Part shown: in pieces, positions 39,401 to 49,471 of the stretch
How positions within the stretch are numbered: the first letter of the stretch is position 1
Layout of the letters: each line of letters opens with the position of its first letter
Source: Martinezella rhizogenes
GTDB taxonomy: Bacteria; Pseudomonadota; Alphaproteobacteria; Rhizobiales; Rhizobiaceae
Length of the DNA stretch: 64,000 bases
Reading direction: 5' to 3'
Assembly (NCBI RefSeq): GCF_000799715.1
Contig: NZ_JUHG01000003.1
Span: forward strand, 1 to 64,000
The notes under the pieces: model-generated
What the model was told of the DNA's origin: nothing
The model's input: the letters and a program-made list of their open reading frames with translations, nothing else
Database searches by the model: none
Program-made: the position numbers and the translations under genes

Positions 39401-41289
39401 TCGGCGTCGGCGACATGTCCGGTGACGTCTTCGGCAACGGCATGCTGCTGTCACCAAAAATCCGCCTCATCGCCGCCTTCGACCATCGCGACATCGTCAT
39501 CGATCCCGATCCGGACATGGCAAAGACGCTGGCCGAACGGCAGCGCCTCTTCGACCTGCCGCGCTCGAGCTGGCAGGATTTCAACAAGTCCGTCCTGTCG
39601 AAGGGCGCGATGATTATCTCGCGCTCGGCGAAATCGGTGACGCTGACGGCTGAAGCCGCCGCCGCGATCGGCATCGATAAGACGGTGGCAACGCCATTCG
39701 AAATTATCACGGCGATCCTGAAGGCTCCCGTCGACCTGCTGTGGTTCGGCGGCATCGGCACCTATGTGAAGGCTCCGTCCGAAACGGATTCGGAAGTCGG
39801 CGACCGCGCCAATGATCCGATCCGTATCACGGCCGAAGAAGTTCGCGCCAAGGTGATCGGCGAGGGCGCCAATCTCGGCGTTACCCAGAAGGGCCGCATC
39901 GCCTACGGTCTCAAGGGCGGACGCTGCAACTCGGATGCGATCGACAATTCGGCCGGCGTCAACACCTCCGACGTCGAGGTCAACATCAAGATCGCGCTAG
40001 CATCTGCCATGCATGACGGCCGCCTGACGCGGGCGAAACGCGATACACTGCTCGCGTCGATGACCGACGAAGTGGGCACCTTGGTGCTGCGCAACAACTA
40101 CCTGCAATCGCTGGCGATCTCGCTGACGGAACGCAAGGGCACCGGCAACGCCCTGGAGCTCAGCCGCTTCATGAGCGTTCTGGAAGCCGCCAAGCAGCTC
40201 AACCGCAAGGTGGAGACGCTGCCGGACGACCAGACCTTCACTGAGCGCTATGCCAATAGCCGGCCGCTGACGCGCGCCGAAATCGGCGTTCTACTCTCCT
40301 ACGCCAAGATCGTCCTCTTTGACGCGCTGGCGGCAAGCGACCTGCCGGACGATCCCTATTTCGCCGCGACGCTCAGCCACTATTTCCCGGGGAAGATGCA
40401 GCGCTCGAATGCCGGAGATATCACCGGCCACCGGCTGAAGCGTGAAATCGTCGCGACCGTATTGGCGAACGAAGTCATCAACCGTGGCGGACCGGGCTTT
40501 GCCGTCAGCATGATGGATGCGACGGCGGCGTCGGCCGCCGAAGTGGTCAAGGCTGCCGTGCTCGCTCGCGACGGCTTCGATCTCGACCGGCTCTGGAATG
40601 AAACCGATGCGCTGGATGGCAAGGTCGGCGGACAGATGCAGAACCGCGTCTACGGCGAGATCACCGAGGTCTATACGGCGCTCACCCGCCTGCTGCTGAA
40701 AACCGGCGCGGCCAAGGGCAACATCGAGGAAACAATTAGCCGGCTTCAGGCAGCATTGAAAAAGCTGCGTCCGCTCTTCCTCAGCCATATCCCGGCGGAT
40801 TTCGCCGCCGAGATCGCCGCTCGCCAGACGGACTATCAGGCCGCCGGTCTGCCGGAAAAACTCGCCGGCGAGATCGCCATGATCTACGCGCTCGTTCTCG
40901 TGCCGGAGATCATGCAGATCGCCGAGCGCACCGGCGACACGCTCAACCGCGCCGCCGAAAGCTACTTCACCGTGTCGCAGACCTTCCGCGTCGGTCGTCT
41001 GCTGCTGGCCGGCAGCCGCATTCTCACCGGCGATCACTATGAGAGCCTGGCCCTGGCACGCAGCCTCGACCAGATCGCCGGCGCCCGCCGCGATATCGTC
41101 ATCTCGGCGCTATCGAACCATCCGAAGGACAAGCAGCCGGTGCAGGCATGGCATGCCGGGGATCGAATCCGCATCAACCGCATTGCTGAGGAGCTTGCGA
41201 GCCTCAGCGAAAGCGGCGATCCGAACCTGGCGCGTATCACGGTTGCCGCCGGCCTCCTGACCGACCTTGCGCATGACCGGGTGAGGTGA
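36496..41289 (+). CDS. gdh: NAD-specific glutamate dehydrogenase (large, about 180 kDa)
   Basis: Oxidative deamination of glutamate to 2-oxoglutarate. The 1,597-aa protein belongs to the large bacterial GDH class: N-terminal ACT-like and helical regions (about residues 1-680) precede the catalytic core with GKVARGGLRWSDRAEDYRTE, VKAQQVKNAVIVPVGAKGGF (about 795-840) and NAD-binding VGVGDMSGDVFGNG (about 970). ATG 36496 follows GGAGG. It is a single gene with its own promoter presumably in 36204-36495, where I could not pick a clear one. Confidence 0.96.
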   Translation: MASRTNPKREKQIEAARKIAAATGETHLDPEILFGRASNDDMERYSPEMLALAAVHAARELAAWSGTSPRVSIEQVADIDPDGVPVSILSITDHNMPFLYESVMGEVTSSYRDLHMAVHPILIIEDGKQPSLYSADHPSDPAHRVSHIQLHLAPLTAAQATDLIKRVQTVLDQTHLTVSDWKSMQARLDTVISELSIYEATGRRKADRDEALAFLSWLRDGNFTFLGMREYVYSGKGASAKVERDRGTGLGILSNPDVLVLRQGKDAVTTTPEILAFLNGPDFLIVTKANVKSIVHRRAYMDYVGVKRFDTDGNVTGELRIVGLFTSTAYTSAAVDVPLLRSKVQKVKDYFGFDPASHSGRLLENTLESYPRDDLFQIDTALLASFAEQINDLTDRPHVRALPRIDHFDRFVSVIVYVPREEYDSLVREKIGNYLKTVYDGRVSAYYPAFPEGGVARVHFIIGRSGGKTPHIPQVKLEEAIRAITARWDERFVMLAGPKAPRISVSQAFQEAFTPEDAVADLPDITATAGAEPIRIAFYVRKDEGTDILSLKIFHGDGNLALSRRVPLLENLGFNVISERTFDIYVTTKDDTTGRHVVLHDMELEARSGTAIDLAHHGAALEEAFLAAFGGTIDNDGFNRLIVSADLSARETNVLRAYARYLRQAGIAYSQDYIAATLDKYPRIAAAIFRLFYETLNPKLSDKNRVKKLSELHATIETELADVPSLDDDRILRRYVNAIDATLRTNYFQKNPDGTPKAMLAFKLDPKLLDGLPEPRPFREIFVYGVEVEGVHLRFGKVARGGLRWSDRAEDYRTEVLGLVKAQQVKNAVIVPVGAKGGFYPKKLPVGGSRDEIFNAGREAYKTYIRTLLSITDNISGADIIAPPDTVRLDGDDPYFVVAADKGTATFSDTANALAQEAGFWLDDAFASGGSAGYDHKKMGITARGAWETVKRHFREMDIDIQTTPFTVVGVGDMSGDVFGNGMLLSPKIRLIAAFDHRDIVIDPDPDMAKTLAERQRLFDLPRSSWQDFNKSVLSKGAMIISRSAKSVTLTAEAAAAIGIDKTVATPFEIITAILKAPVDLLWFGGIGTYVKAPSETDSEVGDRANDPIRITAEEVRAKVIGEGANLGVTQKGRIAYGLKGGRCNSDAIDNSAGVNTSDVEVNIKIALASAMHDGRLTRAKRDTLLASMTDEVGTLVLRNNYLQSLAISLTERKGTGNALELSRFMSVLEAAKQLNRKVETLPDDQTFTERYANSRPLTRAEIGVLLSYAKIVLFDALAASDLPDDPYFAATLSHYFPGKMQRSNAGDITGHRLKREIVATVLANEVINRGGPGFAVSMMDATAASAAEVVKAAVLARDGFDLDRLWNETDALDGKVGGQMQNRVYGEITEVYTALTRLLLKTGAAKGNIEETISRLQAALKKLRPLFLSHIPADFAAEIAARQTDYQAAGLPEKLAGEIAMIYALVLVPEIMQIAERTGDTLNRAAESYFTVSQTFRVGRLLLAGSRILTGDHYESLALARSLDQIAGARRDIVISALSNHPKDKQPVQAWHAGDRIRINRIAEELASLSESGDPNLARITVAAGLLTDLAHDRVR

Positions 41290-41341
41290 GACAGTCCGCC
41301 CGACTCAATAGCCGACCGGCGGAATCGGGAACAGGAATTTG

Positions 41342-42727
41342 GTGGCCACCGAGATAAGGGACGAAGCGCCGGCAAAAGTGCCGGCGCGAGGCATCTGGGG
41401 ATGGATGTTCTTCGACTGGGCGGCGCAACCGTTCTTCACCGTCGTCACCACCTTCATCTTCGGTCCCTATTTCGTCGCGCGGCTGACCGCCGATCCGGTG
41501 GCCGCACAGACGACATGGAGCAACATAGCGACGATCTCCTCGGTGATTATCGCCGTGCTGTCGCCGGTCCTCGGTTCGATCGCTGACCAGTCGGGCAGGC
41601 GCAAACCCTGGATCGCCTTCTTCGCCGTCATCAAGATCGCCAGCCTCTTCTGCCTCTGGGGTGCTGCCCCCGGCTCGCCAATCATCTATCCCGTCATCTT
41701 CATGATCCTCGCCTCAATCTCGGCGGAGTTTTCGATCGTCTTCAACGATTCGATGATGCCCCGGCTTGTCAGCAAGGACGATGTCGGCCGCGTCTCGAAT
41801 GCTGCCTGGGGGCTCGGCTATCTCGGTGGCATGATCGTGCTGATCGCCGTCGTGGCGCTTTTGGCCGGCAATCCGCAGACCGGCAAAACCATTCTCGGCC
41901 TGACACCACTCTTCGGTCTCGACGCAGCGCTCGGCGAGGACGCCCGTATCACCGGGCCGATCGCCGCCGTCTGGTATTTCCTCTTCATCCTGCCAATGTT
42001 CTTCTTCACGCCGGATGCCGCGCGCGGCCTACCGCTGGCCGCTGCTGTTCGCTCCGGCCTGCGTGAACTGAAAACGACGCTCGGCGAGCTGAAGCGCCGG
42101 CGGGGCATCAGCCTTTTCCTGATCGCCCGCATGATCTATCAGGACGGCGTCAACGGCCTGCTGATCCTCGGGGGCACCTTCGCGGCGGGCATGTTCGGCT
42201 GGGCGACCATCGAAATCGGCATCTATGGCATCATCCTCAACATCATCGCCATTTTCGGCTGCTTCATCGCCGGCTATGTCGACCGCTGGCTGGGCTCAAA
42301 GATAACCGTCGTCATCAGCCTCACGCTACTGCTCGTCGCCACGCTCGGCATCGTCTCCACAGGACCGGGCTTCACGCTCTTCGGCTTCGTGCCGCTTTCC
42401 ATCGCCGATTCCGGCGGCCTGTTCGGGACGGCGGCCGAGAAGGCCTATATCGGCTATGGCCTGCTGATCGGTATCGCCTTCGGCCCGGTGCAGGCCTCCT
42501 CGCGCTCCTATCTCGCCCGCAGTGTTAGTGTCGCGGAGGCGGGCCGTTATTTCGGCATCTACGCGCTCTCTGGCCGCGCCACCAGCTTCATGGCGACACT
42601 GTTCTTCTCGCTGATGACCTATTGGAGCGGTTCGGCCCGCCTCGGCATGGCGACATTGGTCGTCTTCCTCGCCGGCGGCCTGCTTCTCCTGCTGCGGACA
42701 CCTTATCCCGCCGACAAGGCGAGATAG
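41342..42727 (+). CDS. MFS transporter (UMF1/Atg22-like)
   Basis: A 461-aa membrane protein with about 12 predicted helices. The N-terminal GWMFFDWAAQPFFTVVTTFIF and the loop VLGSIADQSGRRKPWI (between helices 2 and 3) are typical of the Atg22/UMF1 group of major facilitator proteins. Substrate unknown; some members export amino acids. GTG 41342 is chosen, with CAGGAA 5 nt upstream; a TTG three nt earlier is possible. It lies 52 nt after gdh and may share its transcript. Confidence 0.87.
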   Translation: MATEIRDEAPAKVPARGIWGWMFFDWAAQPFFTVVTTFIFGPYFVARLTADPVAAQTTWSNIATISSVIIAVLSPVLGSIADQSGRRKPWIAFFAVIKIASLFCLWGAAPGSPIIYPVIFMILASISAEFSIVFNDSMMPRLVSKDDVGRVSNAAWGLGYLGGMIVLIAVVALLAGNPQTGKTILGLTPLFGLDAALGEDARITGPIAAVWYFLFILPMFFFTPDAARGLPLAAAVRSGLRELKTTLGELKRRRGISLFLIARMIYQDGVNGLLILGGTFAAGMFGWATIEIGIYGIILNIIAIFGCFIAGYVDRWLGSKITVVISLTLLLVATLGIVSTGPGFTLFGFVPLSIADSGGLFGTAAEKAYIGYGLLIGIAFGPVQASSRSYLARSVSVAEAGRYFGIYALSGRATSFMATLFFSLMTYWSGSARLGMATLVVFLAGGLLLLLRTPYPADKAR

Positions 42728-42737
42728 GCAAAAGAAA

Positions 42738-42764
42738 ATCCCGGCTGGGCTGGCCAACCGGGAT
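42738..42764. terminator. Terminator between MFS and purH (stronger for purH)
   Basis: ATCCCGG (42738-42744) pairs with CCGGGAT (42758-42764). Read on the minus strand the stem is followed by TTTTCTTTT, so it best terminates purH; it may also stop readthrough from the MFS gene. Confidence 0.75.
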
Positions 42765-42795
42765 ATCTAAAATTAGGATCTGGTATATCCGCCCA

Positions 42796-44412
42796 TTAAT
42801 GGCGGAAATGGCGGATGCCGGTGAAGACCATCGCGACATTGTGCTCGTTGGCGGCGTCAATGACTTCCTGGTCACGCATCGAGCCACCCGGCTGGATGAC
42901 AGCCGTAGCACCAGCGGCAATCGCCGACAGCAAGCCATCAGCGAAGGGCAGGAAGGCTTCGGAGGCAACGGCGGAACCCCGCGTCAGCGGTTCGGCAAGC
43001 CCCATGGCCTTGGCGGCGTCTTCCGCTTTGATCGCGGCGATGCGGGCCGAATCGACGCGGCTCATCTGGCCGGCGCCGATGCCGGCCGTCTGGCCGTCCT
43101 TGGCATAAACCACAGCATTCGACTTCACATGCTTGGCAACGCGGAAGGCGAACTTCATGTCCTCCAGCTCCTGCGCTGTCGGCGCACGCTTGGTGACGAC
43201 CTTCAGCTCCATGTCCTCGACGAGCGCATTATCGCGGCTCTGAACGAGCAGGCCGCCGGAGACGGTCTTGGCGGTCAGGCCGGCTACACGCGGATCGGGC
43301 AGGGCGCCGACCGAGAGAAGCCGGAGGTTCGGCTTGCGGGCGATGATCGCCTTGGCTTCCTCGGTCACGTCGGGCGCGATGATGACCTCGGTGAAGAGCT
43401 TGACGATTTCCTCTGCCGTTGCCGCATCGAGCAGGCTGTTCAGCGCGATGATGCCGCCGAAGGCCGAAACGGAATCGCAGGCGAGCGCCCGCTTGTAGGC
43501 TTCGACCAGGCTCGGGCCCGTGGCAACGCCGCAGGGATTGGCATGCTTGATGATCGCGCAGGCCGGACCATTTTCCGGCAGAAACTCGGCCACGAGTTCA
43601 TAGGCCGCGTCGGTGTCGTTGATGTTGTTGTAGGACAGCTGCTTGCCCTGGATCAGCGTTGCGGTCGAGACGCCGGGACGGTTTTCGCCGGTGACGTAGA
43701 AAGCCGCCTTCTGATGCGGATTTTCGCCATAACGCATCTCTTCACGCAATACGCCGCCGATGACGCGATGACGCGGCGTGGCGATATCGAGGGCTTCTGC
43801 AAACCAGTTGGAGATCATCGCATCATAGGCAGCGGTGCGGGCAAAAGCCTTCGCGGCCATGCGCTTGCGGAAGTCGTAACTCGTCTGTCCGGCATCCGTG
43901 GAAAGCTGCTCCAGCAGCTCGGGATAGTCGGCCGGATCCGTCAGGGTGATCACATAGGCATGGTTCTTTGCCGAGGCGCGGATCATCGCCGGGCCGCCGA
44001 TATCGATATTCTCCACCGTCGTCGGATAATCGCCGCCAGCCTTGCGCACGTCTTCGAAGGGATAGAGGTTGATGACGGCGAGGTCGATGCCTTCGATGCC
44101 GTGTTCCTTCATCGCCGCCTGATGCTCGGCATCGTCACGGATGGCAAGCAGGCCGCCATGCACCTTCGGATGCAGCGTCTTGACGCGGCCGTCCATGATC
44201 TCCGGAAACTCAGTGACCTCGGAGACGTCGGTCACGGCAAGGCCCGCAGCCGCAATCGCCTTGTGCGTGCCGCCTGTCGACAGCAGCCGCACGCCTTGTT
44301 CGCTGAGCGCGCGGGCTAGCTCGACGATACCAGTCTTGTCGAAAACGGACAGAAGCGCGGTTTTCACCTGAACTTTGTCGGGAGCGGGAATTTTCTTGGA
44401 AACGACGGCCAT
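42796..44412 (-). CDS. purH: Bifunctional AICAR transformylase/IMP cyclohydrolase
   Basis: Last two steps of purine synthesis: formylation of AICAR and closure to IMP. The 538-aa protein has the N-terminal MGS-like cyclohydrolase (residues about 15-150: [38 protein letters not shown]) and the C-terminal transformylase ([43 protein letters not shown] end). ATG 44412 gives the usual length; the frame stays open upstream through the repeat at 44432-44476. Confidence 0.97.
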   Translation of the reverse strand: MAVVSKKIPAPDKVQVKTALLSVFDKTGIVELARALSEQGVRLLSTGGTHKAIAAAGLAVTDVSEVTEFPEIMDGRVKTLHPKVHGGLLAIRDDAEHQAAMKEHGIEGIDLAVINLYPFEDVRKAGGDYPTTVENIDIGGPAMIRASAKNHAYVITLTDPADYPELLEQLSTDAGQTSYDFRKRMAAKAFARTAAYDAMISNWFAEALDIATPRHRVIGGVLREEMRYGENPHQKAAFYVTGENRPGVSTATLIQGKQLSYNNINDTDAAYELVAEFLPENGPACAIIKHANPCGVATGPSLVEAYKRALACDSVSAFGGIIALNSLLDAATAEEIVKLFTEVIIAPDVTEEAKAIIARKPNLRLLSVGALPDPRVAGLTAKTVSGGLLVQSRDNALVEDMELKVVTKRAPTAQELEDMKFAFRVAKHVKSNAVVYAKDGQTAGIGAGQMSRVDSARIAAIKAEDAAKAMGLAEPLTRGSAVASEAFLPFADGLLSAIAAGATAVIQPGGSMRDQEVIDAANEHNVAMVFTGIRHFRH

Positions 44413-44431
44413 GGGCTTTCTCCGGTCTGAA

Positions 44432-44476
44432 GCAATTCCAGGAAAAGTGTGCAGCGGTTTTCCGTCCGGAATTGCG
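44432..44476 (+). repeat. Interspersed hairpin repeat, copy 2 (RIME-like)
   Basis: GCAATTCC-AGGAAAA-...-GGTTTTCC-GTCC-GGAATTGCG. CAATTCC pairs with GGAATTG and GGAAAA with TTTTCC, giving a hairpin 20 nt before the purH start. Same element and orientation as 16204-16249. Confidence 0.85.
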
Positions 44477-44580
44477 AGATAACAAAAACAGAGCGGGAAC
44501 CGCTCTGGCATGAGGAGATGTCCGGCGAAAACGGCGCGGGACGATATGCCCGCCCCGTTAGCATAGCTGACGCTGTTAGC

Positions 44581-46239
44581 CTATGGCCGTTGGGACAAAA
44601 ACCAGCGGATTTCCGGCTTTTCGGCGATCGGGAAAACAATCTCGAGCTGGTCGGAGGAGCGCATACCGGAGGCATCGGCGAAAAAGATATCCTCGGCCAC
44701 CAGCACCTCGTTGCCCGGCGAGGAGAAGACCCAGGTCTCCCCATCCGGCGCGATTAGCAGGGCACTGTCCGTCTCGGTTTGCAACAGGCTGATGGAGGGA
44801 TGGACATGGAAACGAGCGGAGGCCATGTTTTCGCCCCTCGGCGTATGCTTCTTGCCTTCGGGAACGAAGAAACGGTCGCGGCCGGCAAGGATGGTGCCGG
44901 CCGCATTGAGGCTGATCTCACGCTCGTGGACATAGCCGAAGGTGGAGAGATAGCCGTCATGCGCGGCTCTCACATAATCGCGGCCGTCTTCAGTCTCGGC
45001 GCGCTCGACGATGACCTTTTTCACTCCCCCGACCATAATGGGGCCAAGGGTCTTCGACTTGGAAAATTGACAGGACGAGGTGTCGTTGAGCGTTACGGTC
45101 GAATGCGCCGCCGTCGCCCGGGCTGCCTGCAGGTAGCGATCGTCGGCGAATTCCGGTGCGCCGGAATTGACGATGAAGCGGGCCTTGCCCGAGGACATCT
45201 CGAAAGACAGGCAGCCGGCATGGGCCGTGCGGCTGAGGTCGGCGGAGGCGGGACAGCCGGTATCGACGATGATGACGGCCTGGCCGGCGGCCAGTCGATG
45301 GTATTTCGCGTGCGGCAGCGCCTTGAACGTCTGGCCGGCGGTTTCATCATAGCGCAGCACCGACATCAGCTCGTTGGCAAGCGTCGAGGTCGCGCCATTG
45401 AACAGAGCGAGATCGCCATCCTGATGCCGGAAGAAGCGCAGGGCCGGATACATGCGGTCAATGCCGGGGATCAGCCGCGACGGGACATCGTGGCCGAGAT
45501 TGACATAGGTCTGACGCAGCGGCAGCAGATCAAGAAGCAGCTCCAACGCTATGCGCGGATTGCGTGAGATATGGCCGCCATCGGACAGGATTTGCCGGTC
45601 GATTTCCCGATTGAGCGCCTGGCCGGCACGCTTCAGCGCCGAGGCACCGTTCGGCATGGCGACCGAGGACATGGCAAGCGCAATCCGCACCCGGAATCGT
45701 GTCGTTCCGTCTCGCGTCGTTGCCGCAACCCGGCGGAGATAGCGCACATGCAGGACGAGCATACGCATGAAACGGCGGTAAAAGCCGCTATCCGTGCCCT
45801 GTAGGAGAACCGGCGAATGCGACAGCCAGGCGATCAGCCGCTGGGCGGCGGTATCGGGCGCCCAGGCGATGCCCTGCAGCCGGCGGCCGTGGACGGCCAT
45901 CCAGTCATTGAGAATGGAGCGCGCCAGCGCCGACGCCTGATCGCTTTTTTCCGCCCGCAAATGCCGCAGCCAACGGAAATTGTGCAGCCGCGCGGCAAAG
46001 ACTTGCGATGGAAACTCCAGGGCAAAGGGCGACCCGCCTTCGGTTTCCAGCACGCGGCCCGCCAGCAGGATGCGGCCATTGATCAGCTCTTCCGCGAAAA
46101 AGGGATCGATGCTGCGCAGATCCGTCGGAGCCACGATCAGCCGTTCCGGCACACGCATCGTGTGGCGGGTGAGACGCAATCGCGCCAACGCCGCGCGGCG
46201 AGACATCCGCCGCCATGCTTCCCGCATGTGTAACTTCAC
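44581..46239 (-). CDS. Heparinase II/III-family protein
   Basis: A protein of about 552 aa. The N-terminal two-thirds is alpha-helical (alginate-lyase-like toroid; NFRWLRHL, ILNDWMAVHGRRLQGIAWAP, DGGHISRNPRIALELLLDLL), and the C-terminal part (from about residue 340) is a beta-sandwich Hepar_II_III domain (AHAGCLSFEMSSGKARFIVN, AHSTVTLND, HEREISLN). It presumably cleaves or binds an acidic polysaccharide; no signal peptide is obvious. Start uncertain: GTG 46239 follows AGGA; ATG 46227 and TTG 46284 are alternatives. It lies between purH and rsmB on the same strand. Confidence 0.85.
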   Translation of the reverse strand: MKLHMREAWRRMSRRAALARLRLTRHTMRVPERLIVAPTDLRSIDPFFAEELINGRILLAGRVLETEGGSPFALEFPSQVFAARLHNFRWLRHLRAEKSDQASALARSILNDWMAVHGRRLQGIAWAPDTAAQRLIAWLSHSPVLLQGTDSGFYRRFMRMLVLHVRYLRRVAATTRDGTTRFRVRIALAMSSVAMPNGASALKRAGQALNREIDRQILSDGGHISRNPRIALELLLDLLPLRQTYVNLGHDVPSRLIPGIDRMYPALRFFRHQDGDLALFNGATSTLANELMSVLRYDETAGQTFKALPHAKYHRLAAGQAVIIVDTGCPASADLSRTAHAGCLSFEMSSGKARFIVNSGAPEFADDRYLQAARATAAHSTVTLNDTSSCQFSKSKTLGPIMVGGVKKVIVERAETEDGRDYVRAAHDGYLSTFGYVHEREISLNAAGTILAGRDRFFVPEGKKHTPRGENMASARFHVHPSISLLQTETDSALLIAPDGETWVFSSPGNEVLVAEDIFFADASGMRSSDQLEIVFPIAEKPEIRWFLSQRP

Positions 46240-46378
46240 TAAATCCTGCCGCAGAACTGCATATTTGCTTGTGCTTACTCTCAACGCTCGGTGGTTAAGA
46301 AGAGGTTAGGAGTATGCCAAATCGAGACATTATGCCCAGTTTTTCATCAAGATGGGGGTAATCGTTCAAGCTCCGCCA

Positions 46379-47788
46379 CTATTGCGTGCGACGAAGCACC
46401 ACGGCGAAAAACCCATCGAGGCCGGAGGCAAAACCACCGGAGAGCGGCAGCATGTCGGGCGTGGTGCGGAAGGCGCCGAGCGGAGAGATCGCCGCTTCGA
46501 GACCCGGCCAATCCTCGGGGCTGATCGGCACGCGCTCGACCGTATCGGTCTCAGCCAGGACGCGCGCGACAAGATCCTCGCCCTCTTCAGGATCGAGCGA
46601 GCAGTTGGAAAAGACCACCAGCCCGCCGGGCCTGACCAGGGTCAGGGCATGGCGAAGCAGGCGCTCCTGCAAGGCGGCCAGCTTGGCGATATCCTCCGGA
46701 CCCTTGGTCCAGAGTACATCGGGATGACGGCGGGTCGTGCCCGTGGACGAGCAGGGAGCATCGAGAAGGGCGGCGTCGAAGAGTTCGTCGGGCTGGAACT
46801 TCGCCATGTCGGCAACAACGGTTTCTGCCTCCAGCCCAAGCCGCGCCAGATTGCCGGACAGCCGCTTCAGACGATTGGCGGATTGGTCGAGCGCAGTCAC
46901 CTTGCCGCCGGCCAGAATAAGCTGCGCCGTCTTGCCGCCGGGCGCGGCACAGAGATCGACGACCCGCTGGCCGGCAAGCGAGCCGAACAGCTTTGCCGGA
47001 ATGCTGGCGGCGGCGTCCTGCACCCACCATTCGCCGTCCGTAAATCCATCCAGAGACGGGATGGAGCCTTCAAAAGCGGCAAGACGCACGCCGCCGGTCG
47101 GCAGAACCACACCGTTCAGGCGCTTCGCCCAGCCCTCGGCATCCGATTTCACCGTGACATCGATCGCCGCTGGCTCCAGCTGCGTATCCGAAATCTTCAG
47201 CGCCGCTTGCCTGCCATAGGCAGCCTCGAGACGGGTCAGGAACCATTTGGGCATGGCCGGCACATCGGCACCCTGGTCCAAAATCTCCTGCTTCTCGCGC
47301 CCAATCCGCCGGAGGATGGCATTGACCAGCTTGGCGAAGCGACGATTGCGCGGGTCCTGGTTGGCCTGTTCGACGGCGATATCGACGGCGGAGTGATCCG
47401 GCACGTCGAGATAGAGCATCTGCGCCGCACCCACCACCAGCACATGATGCAGGGCCCGCGCACCTTCCGGCAGTGGCGAATCCAAGAGCGAAGCGATCGC
47501 CGCCTCGATGCGCGGCAGATGCCGCAAGGCCGAATTGAGGATGGCGCGCACCAGCGCCCGGTCGTTGTCGCCAAGCGCCTTGTAGGCGGGGTTTCCGCCT
47601 TCGGCATCCAGCATGCCGTCGAGCGGCGTCTTGCGGTCGATCACGGCCGAAAGAATCTTGGTTGCTGCGGCACGCGCCGCAAATCCGGGCTTGGAGGAAA
47701 CCGAATCACGCGGCCGCCCCTGTCCGGAGCGGTTGCCTGCTTGCTTTCCGTCTTTGTTGAAATGCTTGTTTTTATTATCAGAACTCAA
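46379..47788 (-). CDS. rsmB: RsmB/NOP-family RNA cytosine-5 methyltransferase
   Basis: Methylates C5 of cytosine in rRNA (RsmB: 16S C967). The 469-aa protein has a NusB-like RNA-binding N-terminal region (residues about 35-170) and a methyltransferase core with [15 protein letters not shown] (SAM site), [15 protein letters not shown] (catalytic Cys) and [13 protein letters not shown] (second Cys). ATG 47788 overlaps the htpX stop by 4 nt, so the two are co-translated. Confidence 0.93.
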   Translation of the reverse strand: MSSDNKNKHFNKDGKQAGNRSGQGRPRDSVSSKPGFAARAAATKILSAVIDRKTPLDGMLDAEGGNPAYKALGDNDRALVRAILNSALRHLPRIEAAIASLLDSPLPEGARALHHVLVVGAAQMLYLDVPDHSAVDIAVEQANQDPRNRRFAKLVNAILRRIGREKQEILDQGADVPAMPKWFLTRLEAAYGRQAALKISDTQLEPAAIDVTVKSDAEGWAKRLNGVVLPTGGVRLAAFEGSIPSLDGFTDGEWWVQDAAASIPAKLFGSLAGQRVVDLCAAPGGKTAQLILAGGKVTALDQSANRLKRLSGNLARLGLEAETVVADMAKFQPDELFDAALLDAPCSSTGTTRRHPDVLWTKGPEDIAKLAALQERLLRHALTLVRPGGLVVFSNCSLDPEEGEDLVARVLAETDTVERVPISPEDWPGLEAAISPLGAFRTTPDMLPLSGGFASGLDGFFAVVLRRTQ

Positions 47789-48774
47789 GACCAGGGTCCC
47801 TTCGGCGGTTGCGAACCACCGCGACCCGTATTCGGCACGGAGCGCGATTTGCGCACCGGATTAGCAGTCATGGCCGGTCCCGTCGAGCCGGAGCGGGTCG
47901 ACATGCCGGCGGAAGGGCCGGCGCCGCCGCCGCCATGCCGCGCCATGTCGTGCAGCGCGGCGATGCGGTTTTCCGTATTCGGGTGCGTCGAAAACAGATT
48001 GTCCATGCGCGCGCCGGAAAGTGGATTGATGATGAACATATGCGCCGTCGCCGGATGTCCCTCGGCTTCCTCGTTCGGGATATGTGCCGCACCACGGGCG
48101 ATCTTGCCGAGCGCCGAGGCGAGCGACAGCGGATTGCCGCAGATCTCCGCGCCGCGGCGGTCGGCCGAATATTCGCGCGTCCGGCTGATCGCCATCTGCA
48201 CCAGCATGGCAGCCAAAGGCGCGACGATCATTGCCGCCAGCACGCCGATGGCGCCGAGCGGATTGTTGCTGTCGCGGCGGCCGCCGAAGAAGAAGGCGAA
48301 ATTACCGAGCATGGAGATGGCGCCGGCAAGCGTCGCCGTGATCGTCATGGTCAACGTGTCGCGGTTCTGCACATGCGCCAGCTCATGTGCCATGACACCC
48401 GCCACTTCCTCCGGCGTCAGGGCATGCAGAAGACCGGTCGAGGCAGCGACGGCGGCATTTTGCGGATTGCGGCCGGTGGCAAAGGCGTTCGGCTGCGGAT
48501 TGTCATAGAGATAGACCTTCGGCATCGGCAGCCCGGCATTGCGGGCGAGATCGCGAACGATGCCATAGAATTCCGGCGCGCTGCGCTCATCGACTTCCTG
48601 TGCGCCATAGGTGGAGAGCACCATGCGATCGGAATTCCAGTAGGAAAAGAAATTCATGCCGGCGGCCACGACCAACGCGATCATCATGCCGGATTGCCCG
48701 CCGATCAGATAGCCAACGCCCATGAACAGGGCGGTCATGAAGGCAAGCAGCATGGCGGTACGCATGATATTCAT
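47785..48774 (-). CDS. htpX: Membrane zinc protease HtpX
   Basis: Heat-shock-type M48 metalloprotease degrading damaged membrane proteins. The 329-aa protein has two N-terminal helices (residues about 4-45), the zinc motif [13 protein letters not shown] (HExxH, about 131-143), two more helices and [14 protein letters not shown] with the third ligand Glu. The C-terminal tail after about residue 285 is Gly/Ser-rich, a feature of rhizobial HtpX. ATG 48774 follows GGAG; ORF could start 5 codons earlier. Confidence 0.95.
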   Translation of the reverse strand: MNIMRTAMLLAFMTALFMGVGYLIGGQSGMMIALVVAAGMNFFSYWNSDRMVLSTYGAQEVDERSAPEFYGIVRDLARNAGLPMPKVYLYDNPQPNAFATGRNPQNAAVAASTGLLHALTPEEVAGVMAHELAHVQNRDTLTMTITATLAGAISMLGNFAFFFGGRRDSNNPLGAIGVLAAMIVAPLAAMLVQMAISRTREYSADRRGAEICGNPLSLASALGKIARGAAHIPNEEAEGHPATAHMFIINPLSGARMDNLFSTHPNTENRIAALHDMARHGGGGAGPSAGMSTRSGSTGPAMTANPVRKSRSVPNTGRGGSQPPKGPWS

Positions 48775-48882
48775 TCGGGTCTCCAACACGATCGACAGTC
48801 CGAACCTTTCTCTTTGCGGCCGGACGCACTATGATTTGGCTATTCACCCGGCTATTTCAACAGCTCCAGGCCGCTCCAAGCC

Positions 48883-49101
48883 ATGCAGACAGCAGATAAC
48901 GACAATAAAACCGACATCGAAGCCGGCGAAGTGCCCCGCAAACCGCTCTCGCCCGCCGCCAGGCGCGCACTTGCCGAAGCGGAAGAGCGTCGCAAGGCTG
49001 AGATTCAACCCGACCTCCCCCCCGAAATCGGCGGCCGCGGCGGCGCCGACCCCTCACGCTTCGGCGATTGGGAGATCAACGGCCGGACGATCGATTTTTG
49101 A
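48883..49101 (+). CDS. DUF1674/SDHAF4-like small protein
   Basis: A 72-aa protein with the conserved C-terminal signature GGRGGADPSRFGDWEINGRT, shared with the succinate dehydrogenase assembly factor 4 family. The N-terminal half is charged and probably disordered. In mitochondria the family helps flavinylated SdhA assemble; that role here is an inference. It is divergent from htpX. Confidence 0.85.
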   Translation: MQTADNDNKTDIEAGEVPRKPLSPAARRALAEAEERRKAEIQPDLPPEIGGRGGADPSRFGDWEINGRTIDF

Positions 49102-49471
49102 GATCGATGTCTGGACGTGCCTATCCGGTTTGTCATGAAGGAAAGAGCCAGCCACTGGCCCTTTGACGCCAATATCTCTGGTCGCTGATACCCCCTGCGG
49201 TGGCGACGTGGATGCTATCGCTCCACCCAATGAATGTCGCGCTCGGCTTCACAAAAAAACTCGCACCTAATTACGCGGGCAAAGGCCATTTGTGCCTTTT
49301 CGCCGAAGCAGCGCGCGGCGGAACTCGGACGCGATTTCAATTTAAAAAAATTGCCTGATACCCATAAATATGCTGGGGATCAATGACTTGACTTAAAATT
49401 AGTAAACACTAATTCACGGGAGTTTCCATGAAACAAACCACATGATTTCAACTCGATAGGAAGCAAGCACC
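49102..49471. other. AT-rich intergenic stretch before the BP74-like gene
   Basis: About 370 nt without a gene. It holds a short terminator-like hairpin, AAAGGC/GCCTTT (49281-49299), a TTGACT -35-like box (49388-49393), a perfect 18-bp palindrome (49397-49414), and a five-codon ORF at 49429 (MKQTT) after GGGAG. Its base composition differs clearly from its surroundings. Confidence 0.6.
49397..49414 (+). promoter_or_regulatory. Perfect palindrome upstream of the BP74-like gene
   Basis: AATTAGTAAACACTAATT: 7-bp arms around AAAC. It begins 4 nt after a TTGACT -35-like box, so a dimeric repressor (TetR or MarR type would fit) bound here would block transcription. No regulator gene lies next to it. 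Confidence 0.6.

Noticed and set aside
42622..44319. Long plus-strand open frame (565 codons) opposite purH
   Set aside because: Shadow of purH codon bias; no motif and no proper start.
46352..48508. Long plus-strand open frame (718 codons) opposite rsmB and htpX
   Set aside because: Antisense to two clearly recognised genes, low-complexity Arg/Gly-rich translation, no family resemblance.
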